From Pseudomonas rhizoryzae (GTDB lineage Bacteria > Pseudomonadota > Gammaproteobacteria > Pseudomonadales > Pseudomonadaceae), in contig NZ_SULM01000008.1 in NCBI RefSeq assembly GCF_005250615.1, forward strand, positions 1-64,000: DNA of 64,000 bases. The letters are read 5' to 3'. Of the stretch, positions 33,016 through 42,708 are shown in pieces. A program made the translations under genes and the position numbers. The notes below the pieces were generated by a model. It saw nothing but the letters and a program-made list of their open reading frames with translations, did no database searches and was not told the origin of the DNA. Positions within the stretch are counted from its first letter, which is position 1. The number at the start of each line of letters is the position of its first letter.

Positions 33016-34166
33016 CGTTGCAGCACGCGAATGCGGGAATGCAGCTCATCTCGATCGACATAACAGCCCTGGAAATGACGCGCGCCGCTGGTGGGATCGA
33101 ATTCATCCCGGGCATGCAGGGCCCTTCTGTTGTCGAAGCACCACAGTTGACCCGCTGCGAGGCGGTGCCGGTAGCGGAAGCGATCATCCCGGGTCATGGT
33201 GATAAAACGCCGGTAGGCGCGGTAGAGCAGCGGCATGGTTTCCTGGCTGGCACTGAAAGGGCCGCGCAAGAAGTTCGCCATGCGAATTTCCGACACTTCC
33301 TGGTTTTCGTCCAAGGCAATGATGGGAGCCTTGTAGCGATAGTCGGAAGACTTCCCTCGATTGCGAAATTCGATGGGTATCGTGGTGAGTATCTCGAAGG
33401 ACTCGGGATCCTCTTCTCTGAGGACTTCAGCGAGCTTGAAGCCATCCACGAAGGTACTGCTTCCGCCTGTTGCGTCATTGATCAGGCAATGCAGGAATTG
33501 CAGCCCCGGTTGCAACTCCCGGGTCGGCAGATCGGTATGGAGCGGTAGATTGAAGGCGGTATAGGCGTTGCTGTCGGCGTCGGCTTTGGATTGGACGTTG
33601 AAGATCGTGCCGAAGTTGGATTCGCGTATGAATGAAATCCGTTTCGCGACCGCTGCCAGGGAGCCTGGTTCGACAGGCACGCCATGCAGCAGAGACAGGC
33701 CGGTGTCCCTCACGTCGATCAGCCAGGACAGTAGCGCGGCATCGTCGGTCATTATCTCGGAATACTGGAAGGCAGGAACCTCCAGCCCTTTGTCCCAGAG
33801 CTTTTTCTTGGGTCTCAGCCCGTGCCGCTCGGCCAGGGATTCTTCATCGTACGCGTGAGCGCGCAACCAGCCCGGGTCGTAGGTGCTGGCATGGCCGTCG
33901 TGCCAGAGCACTTCCAGACTGCCATCGTCCTTGAGGGTCACCTCAGAGGCCTGGATATCTTCAGGAATATCCACTATCTCGACTATTTGCTCCCGGGTAA
34001 CGGGATAGACGCAGTGCTGGCATGGGCAGTTGTCCCGCAGCCAGAGGAGATGGTAGGGACTTTTCCGGCCGTCCATCCAATGGACCGAGACGTGAGCGCC
34101 ATCCCTTAGGGCCGTGCGTATTGGACTGATGACGTCATAGGTACTGTAGTCAGGGCTAGCGCTCAT
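33012..34166 (-). CDS. Gamma-butyrobetaine hydroxylase (2-oxoglutarate dioxygenase)
   Basis: A 384-residue Fe(II)/2-oxoglutarate-dependent enzyme that would convert gamma-butyrobetaine to L-carnitine. The N-terminal DUF971 domain has the zinc cysteines LRDNCPCQHC and a following His (LWHDGHAS). The TauD-like domain has the iron ligands in LPLHTDLP and RRALHARDEFDP and the downstream Arg. It lies between the carnitine thioesterase and esterase genes, so its product would enter the pathway next door. Base composition is strikingly lower: I count 61 G+C in the 120 bases 33301-33420, against 41 of 60 in 34741-34800 of cdhA. This suggests later acquisition. Confidence 0.9.
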   Translation of the reverse strand: MSASPDYSTYDVISPIRTALRDGAHVSVHWMDGRKSPYHLLWLRDNCPCQHCVYPVTREQIVEIVDIPEDIQASEVTLKDDGSLEVLWHDGHASTYDPGWLRAHAYDEESLAERHGLRPKKKLWDKGLEVPAFQYSEIMTDDAALLSWLIDVRDTGLSLLHGVPVEPGSLAAVAKRISFIRESNFGTIFNVQSKADADSNAYTAFNLPLHTDLPTRELQPGLQFLHCLINDATGGSSTFVDGFKLAEVLREEDPESFEILTTIPIEFRNRGKSSDYRYKAPIIALDENQEVSEIRMANFLRGPFSASQETMPLLYRAYRRFITMTRDDRFRYRHRLAAGQLWCFDNRRALHARDEFDPTSGARHFQGCYVDRDELHSRIRVLQR

Positions 34167-34202
34167 GTCACAGTGGCTCCGGATTATCCTGATGGTTGAT
34201 TG

Positions 34203-34673
34203 TTATTTTCTGGCCGGCGGCAGGCCGATGACCCGCCCGACGTGCTCCGGCCAGGGCTCGTCCTGCTGCGCCGCCAAGCGGGTCGCCAGCCAGTCGTGCA
34301 CCGCCGGCGCGAAGGGCGCCGACCTGGGGCCGGCCAGGTCGACGTGCAGCAGCAACTGCTCGGAGGCCGCCAGCAGCTCGGTCTCGCCTTCGCGGTACAG
34401 CCCGAAGTGCAGGTGCAGACGCTTGGCGTCCAGGGCCAGGAATCTCACCCGCACCTCCAACTGGGCGTCCGCCTTCACCTCGTGCAGGAAGTTGAGATGG
34501 CACTCCAGGGTGAACAGCGAGTGCCCGCTGGCTGCGCGGCCGGCGGCGTCCAGGCCCATGGCGTCCATCAGGGCGTCGGTGGCGTGGCTGAAGATCAGCA
34601 GGTAGTAGGCATCGCGCAGATGGCCGTTGTAGTCGACCCAGTCAGGGGCGACTGCAGTGCTGTGGATGAGCAT
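34203..34673 (-). CDS. cdhB: Betainyl-CoA thioesterase of the carnitine pathway
   Basis: A 156-residue hot-dog-fold thioesterase (VDYNGHLRDAYYLLIFSHATD, with the family's Tyr-Asn-Gly-His turn; LECHLNFLHEV). In P. aeruginosa CdhB releases glycine betaine from betainyl-CoA. TAGGAGG immediately precedes the ATG. It follows cdhA by 9 bases in the run caiX-cdhC-cdhA-cdhB. Length is normal. Confidence 0.9.
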   Translation of the reverse strand: MLIHSTAVAPDWVDYNGHLRDAYYLLIFSHATDALMDAMGLDAAGRAASGHSLFTLECHLNFLHEVKADAQLEVRVRFLALDAKRLHLHFGLYREGETELLAASEQLLLHVDLAGPRSAPFAPAVHDWLATRLAAQQDEPWPEHVGRVIGLPPARK

Positions 34674-34682
34674 GTTGTCCTC

Positions 34683-35627
34683 CTAGTCCCGGATGCCGTG
34701 GCGCGCCTTGCACTCGGCGATGGCCGCCTGCACCGCCAGCAAGCAGTCGTCGCGATAGCGCTCCAGCGCGGCCAGTTCCAGGTCGCCCTGTTGCGCCTGG
34801 GTGCCCTCCACCACGGCGTCGATCAGGCCGTCGGTCAGCTCCGGCGCTTCCAGGTAGGTCCAGGGCAGCTTCAATGCCGGGCCGAATTGCTGCATGAAGT
34901 GGCGCATGCCCGCCGGGCCGCCGGCCAGGGTGTAGGTCAGGAAGGTGCCCATGAACGACCAGCGCAGGCCGGCGCCATAGCGGATGGCGTCGTCGATCTC
35001 GCCGGTGGTGGCGACGCCGTCGTTGACCAGGTGCAGCGCCTCGCGCCACAGGGCTTCCAGCAGGCGATCGGCGATGAAACCGGGCACCTCCTTGCGCACC
35101 CGCAGTGGCCGCATGCCCAGTTCGCGATAGAAGGCCTCGGCGCGCGCCAGATTGGCCTCCGAGGTCTGGGTCCCGCCCACCACCTCCACCAGCGGCAGCA
35201 GGTAGACCGGATTGAAGGGATGGCCGACCAGGCAGCGCTCGGGATGCTGGGCATCGGCGTAGAAGTCGCTGGGCAGCAGCCCCGAGGTGCTGGAGCAGAT
35301 CAGGGCGTCGGCACGCGCCGCCCGGCTGACCCGGGCGTGCAGGTCGCGCTTGAGGTCCAGGCGCTCGGGGGCGCTTTCCTGGATGACGTCGGCATCGGCT
35401 ACCGCGGCTTCCAGGTCGGTATGGAAACTCAGGCGTTCCAGGCTGGCGCCGGGCGCCAGGCCCTGGGCCTCCAGCGCCGGCCAGGCATTGGCCAGACGAG
35501 TGCGCAGGGCCGCCTCGGCGCCCGGCGCCGGGTCCCAGGCACGCACGTCCAGGCCCCGGGCCAGCGCCCGGGCGATCCAGCCGGCACCGATCACGCCGGT
35601 CCCGAGGGCAGCAAAGACGGCGCTCAT
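34683..35627 (-). CDS. cdhA: L-carnitine 3-dehydrogenase
   Basis: A 314-residue NAD-dependent enzyme of the 3-hydroxyacyl-CoA dehydrogenase fold that oxidises L-carnitine to 3-dehydrocarnitine. The Rossmann motif [18 protein letters not shown] starts at about residue 11; the catalytic [11 protein letters not shown] and [16 protein letters not shown] segments are intact. It overlaps the cdhC stop by 4 bases (ATGA). It works between carnitine import and the CdhC cleavage reaction. Confidence 0.93.
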   Translation of the reverse strand: MSAVFAALGTGVIGAGWIARALARGLDVRAWDPAPGAEAALRTRLANAWPALEAQGLAPGASLERLSFHTDLEAAVADADVIQESAPERLDLKRDLHARVSRAARADALICSSTSGLLPSDFYADAQHPERCLVGHPFNPVYLLPLVEVVGGTQTSEANLARAEAFYRELGMRPLRVRKEVPGFIADRLLEALWREALHLVNDGVATTGEIDDAIRYGAGLRWSFMGTFLTYTLAGGPAGMRHFMQQFGPALKLPWTYLEAPELTDGLIDAVVEGTQAQQGDLELAALERYRDDCLLAVQAAIAECKARHGIRD

Positions 35628-36511
35628 TGGGCACCTCCCAGCTTCATCTTCTTGCGCCCTTCGGCCGGGCTGAGAGCCCGCCCGCCCAGCCGCTCGATGA
35701 TCTGGATCACTCGCTCCACCAGGCTGCCGTTGGTGGCATGGACGCCACGGTCCAGCCAGAGGTTGTCTTCCAGGCCGACCCGCACGTTACCGCCCAGCAG
35801 CATGGCCTGGGCGGCCATGGGCATCTGCATGCGACCGATGCCGAAGCCGGCCCAGCAGGCGCCCGCTGGCAGGTTGTCGACCATGGCCTTCATGGTGGTG
35901 GTGTCGGCCGGCGCCCCCCAGGGAATGCCCAGGCAGATCTGGAACAGCGGGTCTTCCAGCAAGCCTTCCTTGAGTAACTGCTTGGCGAACCAGAGATGGC
36001 CGGTATCGAAGATCTCCAGCTCCGCCTTCACCCCCAGCTCGGTGATGCGCTTGGCCCCGGCGCGCAGTTGCGCGGGGGTGGAGACATAGATGAAGTCGCC
36101 GTCGCCGAAGTTGAGGGTGCCGCAGTCCAGAGTGCAGATGTCCGGGCGCAGCTCCTCGATATGCAGCAGGCGGGTCAGCGGGCCGACCAGATCCGAGCCC
36201 GGCCCGAATTCGGTGGGCGTCTCGCCCGGGCCGATTTCCAGGTCGCCGCCCATACCGGCGGTGAGGTTGACGATGATGTCCACATCCGCTTCGCGAATGC
36301 GCTCGACCACCTCGCGATAGAGCGCCACGTCGCGACTCGGCTTGCCGGTGGCAGGGTCGCGCACATGGGCATGCACCACCGTGGCGCCGGCGCGGGCGGC
36401 CTCCAGGGCCGCCTCGGCGATCTGCGCCGGGGTAACGGGAACGTGGGGATTGCGGCCTACGGTATCACCGGCGCCGGTGAGGGCGCAGGTAATGATGACA
36501 TCGGTGTTCAT
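35624..36511 (-). CDS. cdhC: 3-dehydrocarnitine cleavage enzyme (BKACE family)
   Basis: A 295-residue zinc-dependent beta-keto acid cleavage enzyme. With acetyl-CoA it would turn 3-dehydrocarnitine into betainyl-CoA and acetoacetate. [20 protein letters not shown], the metal-site [15 protein letters not shown] and [14 protein letters not shown] are diagnostic BKACE segments. The ATG at 36511 gives the normal start; the open frame before it runs into caiX. It sits between caiX and cdhA in one operon. Confidence 0.93.
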   Translation of the reverse strand: MNTDVIITCALTGAGDTVGRNPHVPVTPAQIAEAALEAARAGATVVHAHVRDPATGKPSRDVALYREVVERIREADVDIIVNLTAGMGGDLEIGPGETPTEFGPGSDLVGPLTRLLHIEELRPDICTLDCGTLNFGDGDFIYVSTPAQLRAGAKRITELGVKAELEIFDTGHLWFAKQLLKEGLLEDPLFQICLGIPWGAPADTTTMKAMVDNLPAGACWAGFGIGRMQMPMAAQAMLLGGNVRVGLEDNLWLDRGVHATNGSLVERVIQIIERLGGRALSPAEGRKKMKLGGAQ

Positions 36512-36528
36512 GAGTCTTTCCTTGGCGA

Positions 36529-37461
36529 TCAGAGCTTGAGAGCGGCGGGCTGGCCGGCGTAGGTGGTCACGCCTTGCAGGAAGGCGTCGAGGCGTTGCGG
36601 ATGCTCCTTGAGCCAGGCGCGGGCGGCGTCCTTGGGCGCGGTGCGCTCCAGGATGGGGGCCATCACGGAGCTGACTTCGGCGCTGTCCAGGTGCAGGTTG
36701 GCGAGCAGATGCTGGACATTGGGGCAGCGCTGTGGATAGTCCGCGGTGGTCACCACCGAGACCGTCGCCTTGCCTTCGTCGGGTCCGAAGATGTCCTCGC
36801 TGCCGCTGAGGTAGTGCATCTTGATCTGCAGGTTCATCGGGTGCGGTTTCCAGCCGAAGAAGACGATCCATTCATTGCGCTTCTCGGCCCGGCGTACGGC
36901 GCTGAGCATGCCGGCCTCGCTGGACTCCACCAGCTGGAAGTCCTTGAGGCCGAACCTGTTGGTCTTGATCATCTCGGCGGTGGCGCGATTGGCGCCGCTC
37001 CCCGGCTCGATGCCATAGATCTTGCCGCCGAGCTTGTCCTTGAAGCGGGCGATGTCGGCGAAGGTCTTCAGGCCGCCTTCATAGACGTAATCGGGCACCG
37101 CGAAGGTGGACTGGGCGTCGGCCAGCAGCGGTGGGGTCAGCACCTTGACCTGGCCCTTGTCGACGAAGGGCTGCACCACCGGCTGCATGGTCGGTTGCCA
37201 GTAGCCGAGGAAGACATCCAGGTCCTTGTTACCCATGCCCGCCATGATGATCTGTTGCGAAGCGGTGGTCGGCTTGACCTCATAACCGAGGCCTTCGAGC
37301 ATGACCTCGGCCAGGGCGCTGGTGGCGACCACGTCGGTCCAGCCGACGATACCCAGGCGCACGGTCTGGCAACTGGCGGGATCGGCCGCGCGGGCACTAC
37401 CCAGGGTGGCGGCCAACAGACCGCAGGCGAGGAGGGTGGAGCAGAGCGTCTTGGAAGGCAT
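36529..37461 (-). CDS. caiX: Carnitine/quaternary-amine binding protein, CaiX-like
   Basis: A 310-residue periplasmic binding protein of the OpuAC/ProX type for an ABC importer. A signal peptide ([16 protein letters not shown], cut near residue 25) precedes a mature domain with the aromatic-box tryptophans expected for quaternary ammonium ligands ([27 protein letters not shown]). In P. aeruginosa CaiX supplies carnitine to the CbcWV permease core encoded elsewhere. It is first in the operon caiX-cdhC-cdhA-cdhB-gamma-butyrobetaine hydroxylase-esterase and is divergent from cdhR. Confidence 0.92.
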   Translation of the reverse strand: MPSKTLCSTLLACGLLAATLGSARAADPASCQTVRLGIVGWTDVVATSALAEVMLEGLGYEVKPTTASQQIIMAGMGNKDLDVFLGYWQPTMQPVVQPFVDKGQVKVLTPPLLADAQSTFAVPDYVYEGGLKTFADIARFKDKLGGKIYGIEPGSGANRATAEMIKTNRFGLKDFQLVESSEAGMLSAVRRAEKRNEWIVFFGWKPHPMNLQIKMHYLSGSEDIFGPDEGKATVSVVTTADYPQRCPNVQHLLANLHLDSAEVSSVMAPILERTAPKDAARAWLKEHPQRLDAFLQGVTTYAGQPAALKL

Positions 37462-37542
37462 GGCGAACTCCTAGTGGCGGCTGGCCGAGGATGACTGCCG
37501 GTGTTCTCTACCCTAGGCGTCTCGCTGGGGGGCCATGCGCAG

Positions 37543-37573
37543 TCTGACGACCGGAATTTGCATTCTGGCGACC
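37543..37573. promoter_or_regulatory. Direct repeat TCTGrCGACC x2 in the caiX/cdhR promoter region
   Basis: TCTGACGACC (37543-37552) and TCTGGCGACC (37564-37573) lie 21 bases apart, two helical turns, as AraC-family proteins usually require. They sit in the 155-base divergent region. Likely binders are CdhR or the related GbdR; the sequence does not decide. Confidence 0.6.
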
Positions 37574-37616
37574 TTCTTGCTTGCCGGTAGCCATCGTTAC
37601 CGCAGAGGCTCTAACC

Positions 37617-38615
37617 ATGACGCAGTCCTTTGCCTTCCTCCTGCTGCCCGGTTTTTCCGCACTGGGCTTCATCGCCACCCTGGAACCCCTGCGGGTGGCC
37701 AATCGCTTTCGCCCCGGCAGCTACGCCTGGCGCATCCTCGGTCGCGAGGGTGCGGCGGTGACCGCCAGCAATGGCATGTCGGTCAACGTCGATGGCGGCC
37801 TCGAGACGCTGGCGCCTGGCACTACTCTGTTCGTGGTGGCCGGTTTCGAGCCCCTGGCCCACTACGACGACGGCCTCGCCACTTGGCTGCGCCAGGTCGC
37901 CCGGCATGGCCACCCCCTGGGTGGCATCGACACCGGGGCCCTGATACTGGCCGAAGCCGGTCTGCTGGAGGGCTACCGCGTCACCCTGCACTGGGAGGCG
38001 GTGGCGGCCTTTCGCGAAGCCTGGCCGCAGTTGGAGGTCACCGGCGAGCTGTTCGAGATCGACCGTGGGCGCATCACCTGCGCTGGCGGTACGGCAAGTC
38101 TCGATCTGCTGCTGGAGCTGATCGGTCGCAGCCACGGCAGCGAATTGGCGGTGCAGGTCTCCGAGCAATTCGTCCTCGGCCGCATCCGGCCGCCGCGCGA
38201 GCACCAACGACTCCAGGTGGCGCAACGCTACGGCATCGCCAATCGCAAGCTGATCCGCGTGGTGGAGCGCATGGAGCGCCACACCGAGACGCCCCTGGGT
38301 ACCCTGGAGCTGGCCGCCGGCATCCAGGTGACCCGGCGCCAGCTGGAGCGGCTGTTCCGCCTTTATCTGGATACGACACCCTCGACCTTCTATCTGCAGT
38401 TGCGCCTGGACAAGGCCCGCCAGCTGCTGCAACAGGGCGATGCCAGCGTGCTGGAGGTCGCCCTGGCCTGCGGTTTCGAGTCCGCGTCCTACTTCTCCCG
38501 CTGCTATCGCCAGCGTTTCGGCCTGAGTCCGCGGGAAGATCGGCCGCGGCGCGAGATGGGCCGGTCGTCGGCGCCGGCAACCGCCACGGCGGTCCTGGCC
38601 CTGCCGCCGGGGTAG
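37617..38615 (+). CDS. cdhR: CdhR, GATase-1-like AraC-family activator of carnitine genes
   Basis: A 332-residue regulator with an N-terminal DJ-1/glutamine-amidotransferase-like sensor domain (FAFLLLPGFSALGFIATLEP, GGIDTGALILAEAGLL) and a C-terminal AraC DNA-binding domain (LGTLELAAGIQVTRRQLERLF and SVLEVALACGFESASYFSRCY). In P. aeruginosa CdhR activates the caiX-cdh operon in response to carnitine. The ATG at 37617 starts the conserved domain. It is divergent from caiX. Confidence 0.92.
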   Translation: MTQSFAFLLLPGFSALGFIATLEPLRVANRFRPGSYAWRILGREGAAVTASNGMSVNVDGGLETLAPGTTLFVVAGFEPLAHYDDGLATWLRQVARHGHPLGGIDTGALILAEAGLLEGYRVTLHWEAVAAFREAWPQLEVTGELFEIDRGRITCAGGTASLDLLLELIGRSHGSELAVQVSEQFVLGRIRPPREHQRLQVAQRYGIANRKLIRVVERMERHTETPLGTLELAAGIQVTRRQLERLFRLYLDTTPSTFYLQLRLDKARQLLQQGDASVLEVALACGFESASYFSRCYRQRFGLSPREDRPRREMGRSSAPATATAVLALPPG

Positions 38616-38657
38616 GGCGACCCGGCCACTGACGCTTCTGGTGATACCTCTGTCGTT

Positions 38658-38671
38658 TTTGCATCCGGTCG
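38658..38671 (+). promoter_or_regulatory. Motif TTTGCATCCGGTCG upstream of the dipeptidase-dgc region
   Basis: This 14-base sequence matches TTTGCATTCTGGCG at 37557-37570 in the caiX/cdhR region at 11 of 14 positions. It lies 76 bases before the dipeptidase start and 8 bases after CTGTCG. A shared activator such as GbdR, which controls both sets in P. aeruginosa, is a reasonable guess. Confidence 0.45.
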
Positions 38672-38746
38672 CCGGGAACCCCGGGGCTATGCTGGCCTCG
38701 AATCGCCGGCACTCGTTCCGGCGCAAGACTTTCGCCGGAGCCCGTC

Positions 38747-39724
<978 letters not shown>

Positions 39725-39731
39725 TCCCGCT

Positions 39732-39819
39732 GTAGGTCGGGTTGAGCGCAGCGAAGCCCGACAAACCTTTACCACCCCTTTCCGATCGTCGGGCTTCGCC
39801 AACGCTCAGCCCGACCTAC
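39732..39819. repeat. Palindromic intergenic repeat with 31-bp arms
   Basis: GTAGGTCGGGTTGAGCGCAG onward (left arm 39732-39762) pairs with the right arm ending CCCGACCTAC at 39819. The same family, with a TTGGG variant, occurs at 129, 323 and 48059. It separates the dipeptidase and DUF5943 genes and may trim or stabilise their mRNA. Confidence 0.8.
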
Positions 39820-39842
39820 GACCCTCTGCTCCGGAGTACCCC

Positions 39843-40373
39843 ATGGCCAGCCACGCCCCCGAAATGCCCATCCAGGTCGACGACGAAACCGGCGTCTGGA
39901 CCACCGACGCCCTGCCGATGCTGTACGTACCCCGGCATTTCTTCGTCAACAACCACATGGGTATCGAAGAAGTCCTGGGCGCCGACAAGTACGCCGAGAT
40001 TCTCTACAAGGCCGGCTACAAGTCCGCCTGGCACTGGTGTGAAAAGGAAGCCGAGTGCCATGGCCTCCAGGGCGCCGCGGTGTTCGAGCACTACATGAAG
40101 CGCCTGTCACAGCGCGGCTGGGGCCTGTTCGAGACCCAGAAGCTCGATCTGGAAACCGGCTACGCCGAGGTCAAGCTCAAGCACTCCGCCTTCGTCTACG
40201 TCTACGGCAAGGTCAATCGCAAGGTCGACTACATGTTCACCGGCTGGTTCTCCGGTGCCATCGATCAGATCCTGGCCGCCAAGGGCAGCGCCATCCGTAC
40301 CGTCACCGTGCAGGAATACAGCGGTTCCGAAGAAGGCCACGACGATGGCCTGTTCGTCACCCGTCCGCTGTAA
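39843..40373 (+). CDS. DUF5943 / V4R-like protein of the dgc locus
   Basis: A 176-residue cytoplasmic protein matching the DUF5943 family encoded between the dipeptidase and dgcA in Pseudomonas (PA5397 position). WCEKEAECHGL and GYAEVKLKHSAFVYVYGKV resemble 4-vinyl-reductase small-ligand domains with two cysteines near residues 64 and 70. No catalytic role is established. The ATG is at 39843. Probably co-transcribed with dgcA, 91 bases downstream. Confidence 0.82.
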   Translation: MASHAPEMPIQVDDETGVWTTDALPMLYVPRHFFVNNHMGIEEVLGADKYAEILYKAGYKSAWHWCEKEAECHGLQGAAVFEHYMKRLSQRGWGLFETQKLDLETGYAEVKLKHSAFVYVYGKVNRKVDYMFTGWFSGAIDQILAAKGSAIRTVTVQEYSGSEEGHDDGLFVTRPL

Positions 40374-40464
40374 CGCCATTCCGTAGGGTGGCGCCGCCAC
40401 CCTAGCGACACCTAGAGCAAGAGCGCGGCTCCAGACCGCGCACCAGCCGATCGAGGAGAAGGTC

Positions 40465-42525
40465 ATGGCCTTCGAAGCAATGTTCCAGCCGATCCAGATC
40501 GGCAAGCTCACCATCCGCAACCGCGTACTCTCCACGGCCCATGCCGAGGTCTATGCCACCGACGGCGGCATGACCACCGAGCGTTACGTCAAGTATTACG
40601 AAGAGAAGGCCAAGGGCGGCATCGGCCTGGCCATCTGCGGCGGTTCCTCGGTGGTCGCCATCGACAGCCCGCAGCACTGGTGGAGTTCGGTCAACCTCTC
40701 CACCGACCGCATCATTCCGCACTTCCAGAATCTGGCCGACGCCATGCACAAGCACGGCGCCAAGATCATGATCCAGATCACCCACATGGGCCGGCGTTCG
40801 CGTTGGGACGGCGGCCACTGGCCGACCCTGATGTCGCCGTCGGGCATCCGCGAGCCCGTGCACCGCGCCACCTGCAAGACCATCGAGCCGGAAGAGATCT
40901 GGCGGGTGATCGGCAACTTCGCCCAGGCGGCCCGTCGCGCCAAGGCCGGTGGCCTGGACGGCGTCGAACTGTCCGCCGTGCACCAGCACATGATCGACCA
41001 GTTCTGGTCGCCGCGCGTCAACAAGCGTACCGACGAATGGGGTGGCAGCTTCGAGAATCGCATGAGATTCGGCATGGAAGTGCTGAAGGCCGTGCGTGCC
41101 GAAGTGGGCGATGACTTCTGCGTGGGCATGCGCATCACCGGCGACGAATTCCACCCGGACGGCCTGTCCCACGAGGACATGAAGCAGATCGCCAAGTACT
41201 ACGCCGACACCGGCATGCTCGACTTCATCGGCGTGGTCGGTTCGGGCTGCGACACCCACAACACCCTGGCCAACGTCATCCCCAACATGACCTATCCGCC
41301 GGAGCCCTTCCTGCACCTGGCTGCTGGCATCAAGGAAGTGGTCAATGTTCCGGTGCTGCACGCCCAGAACATCAAGGATCCCAACCAGGCCACCCGGATC
41401 CTCGAGGGCGGTTACGTCGACATGGTCGGCATGACCCGCGCCCATATCGCCGACCCGCACCTGATCACCAAGATCAAGATGGGCCAAGTCGACCAGATCC
41501 GTCAGTGCGTCGGCGCCAACTACTGCATCGACCGCCAGTACCAGGGCCTGGACGTGCTGTGCATCCAGAACGCCGCCACCAGTCGCGAATACATGGGGCT
41601 GCCGCACATCATCGAGAAGTCCACCGGGCCCAAGCGCAAGGTGGTGATCGTCGGCGGTGGTCCCGCCGGCATGGAAGCCGCTCGCGTTTCCGCCGAGCGC
41701 GGCCATGACGTCACCCTGTTCGAGAAGCAGGAGCAACTCGGTGGCCAGATCACCCTGGCCGCCCGCGCCCCGCAGCGCGACCAGATCGCCGGCATCACCC
41801 GTTGGTACCAGCTGGAGCTGGCGCGGCTGGGTATCGACCTGCGCCTGGGCACCGCCGCCGATCCGGCGACCATCCTCGACCTGCGGCCGGACATCGTCAT
41901 CCTGGCCAATGGCGGTCATCCCTTCCTCGAGCAGGTCGAGCACTGGCACGCCGCCGACGGCCTGGTCGTCAGCAGCTGGGACATCCTCTCGGGCAAGGTC
42001 GAGCCGGGCAAGAACGTGCTGGTGTACGACACCATCTGCGAATTCACCGGCATGTCCGTGGCCGACTACCTGGCCGACAAGGGCTCCCAGGTGGAAATCG
42101 TCACCGACGACATCAAGCCGGGCGTCGCCATCGGCGGCACCACCTTCCCGACCTACTACCGCAGCATGTACCCCAAGGAAGTGATCATGACCGGCGACCT
42201 GATGCTGGAAAAGGTCTACGCCGAGGGCGACAAGAAGGTCGCGGTGCTGGAGAACGAATACACCGGTGCCCGCGAAGAGCGCGTGGTCGATCAGGTGGTC
42301 ATCGAGAACGGTGTGCGTCCGGACGAGGGGCTCTACTACGCCCTCAAGGAAGGCTCGCGCAACAAGGGTCAGATGGACATCGAAGCCCTGTTCGCCATCG
42401 AGCCCCAACCGGCGCTCGGCGAGACCGGTAATGGCTACCTGCTGTACCGGATCGGCGATTGCGTGGCCCAGCGCAACACCCATGCCGCCATCTACGACGC
42501 CCTGCGCCTGTGCAAGGACTTCTAA
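40465..42525 (+). CDS. dgcA: Dimethylglycine demethylation protein DgcA
   Basis: A 686-residue flavoprotein needed to demethylate dimethylglycine to sarcosine. An N-terminal FMN barrel of the old-yellow/TMADH type (about 1-340, with QITHMGRRSRWDGGHWP and HQHMIDQFWSPRVNKRTDEWGG) is followed by iron-sulfur cysteines near 347-373 (QCVGANYC, LDVLCIQNA). A FAD/NAD dinucleotide domain follows (VVIVGGGPAGMEAARVSAER, about 391-410). GAGGAGAAGG upstream marks the start. Electrons should pass to DgcB and the ETF encoded next. Confidence 0.95.
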   Translation: MAFEAMFQPIQIGKLTIRNRVLSTAHAEVYATDGGMTTERYVKYYEEKAKGGIGLAICGGSSVVAIDSPQHWWSSVNLSTDRIIPHFQNLADAMHKHGAKIMIQITHMGRRSRWDGGHWPTLMSPSGIREPVHRATCKTIEPEEIWRVIGNFAQAARRAKAGGLDGVELSAVHQHMIDQFWSPRVNKRTDEWGGSFENRMRFGMEVLKAVRAEVGDDFCVGMRITGDEFHPDGLSHEDMKQIAKYYADTGMLDFIGVVGSGCDTHNTLANVIPNMTYPPEPFLHLAAGIKEVVNVPVLHAQNIKDPNQATRILEGGYVDMVGMTRAHIADPHLITKIKMGQVDQIRQCVGANYCIDRQYQGLDVLCIQNAATSREYMGLPHIIEKSTGPKRKVVIVGGGPAGMEAARVSAERGHDVTLFEKQEQLGGQITLAARAPQRDQIAGITRWYQLELARLGIDLRLGTAADPATILDLRPDIVILANGGHPFLEQVEHWHAADGLVVSSWDILSGKVEPGKNVLVYDTICEFTGMSVADYLADKGSQVEIVTDDIKPGVAIGGTTFPTYYRSMYPKEVIMTGDLMLEKVYAEGDKKVAVLENEYTGAREERVVDQVVIENGVRPDEGLYYALKEGSRNKGQMDIEALFAIEPQPALGETGNGYLLYRIGDCVAQRNTHAAIYDALRLCKDF

Positions 42526-42567
42526 GACACGCCCCTTGAGGGTTCGCAACGTCCGGTCGGCACGGAC

Positions 42568-42671
42568 AGCCCCCTCTCCCTGAGGGAGAGGGTGGGGTGA
42601 GGGGGCTCAGCTGACGCCTTGGCGTGAATTCAGCCTCCTCATCCCAGCTTTCTCCCCAGGGAGAGGGGGTG
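42568..42671. repeat. Two palindromic repeats between dgcA and dgcB
   Basis: CCCCTCTCCCTGAGGGAGAGG (first 20 bases from about 42571) followed by GTGGGGTGAGGGGG, and a shorter related CTCCCCAGGGAGAGGG near 42653. Same family as in the 24.2-kb array. They fill the 183-base gap between operon genes. Confidence 0.8.
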
Positions 42672-42708
42672 ATCCGCCGCTACCCGAGGTCCCGTAGGGA
42701 GACTCGCA

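Noticed and set aside
40402-42549. 715-codon open frame opposite dgcA
   Set aside because: dgcA is conserved end to end on the other strand; this frame has no recognisable domain.
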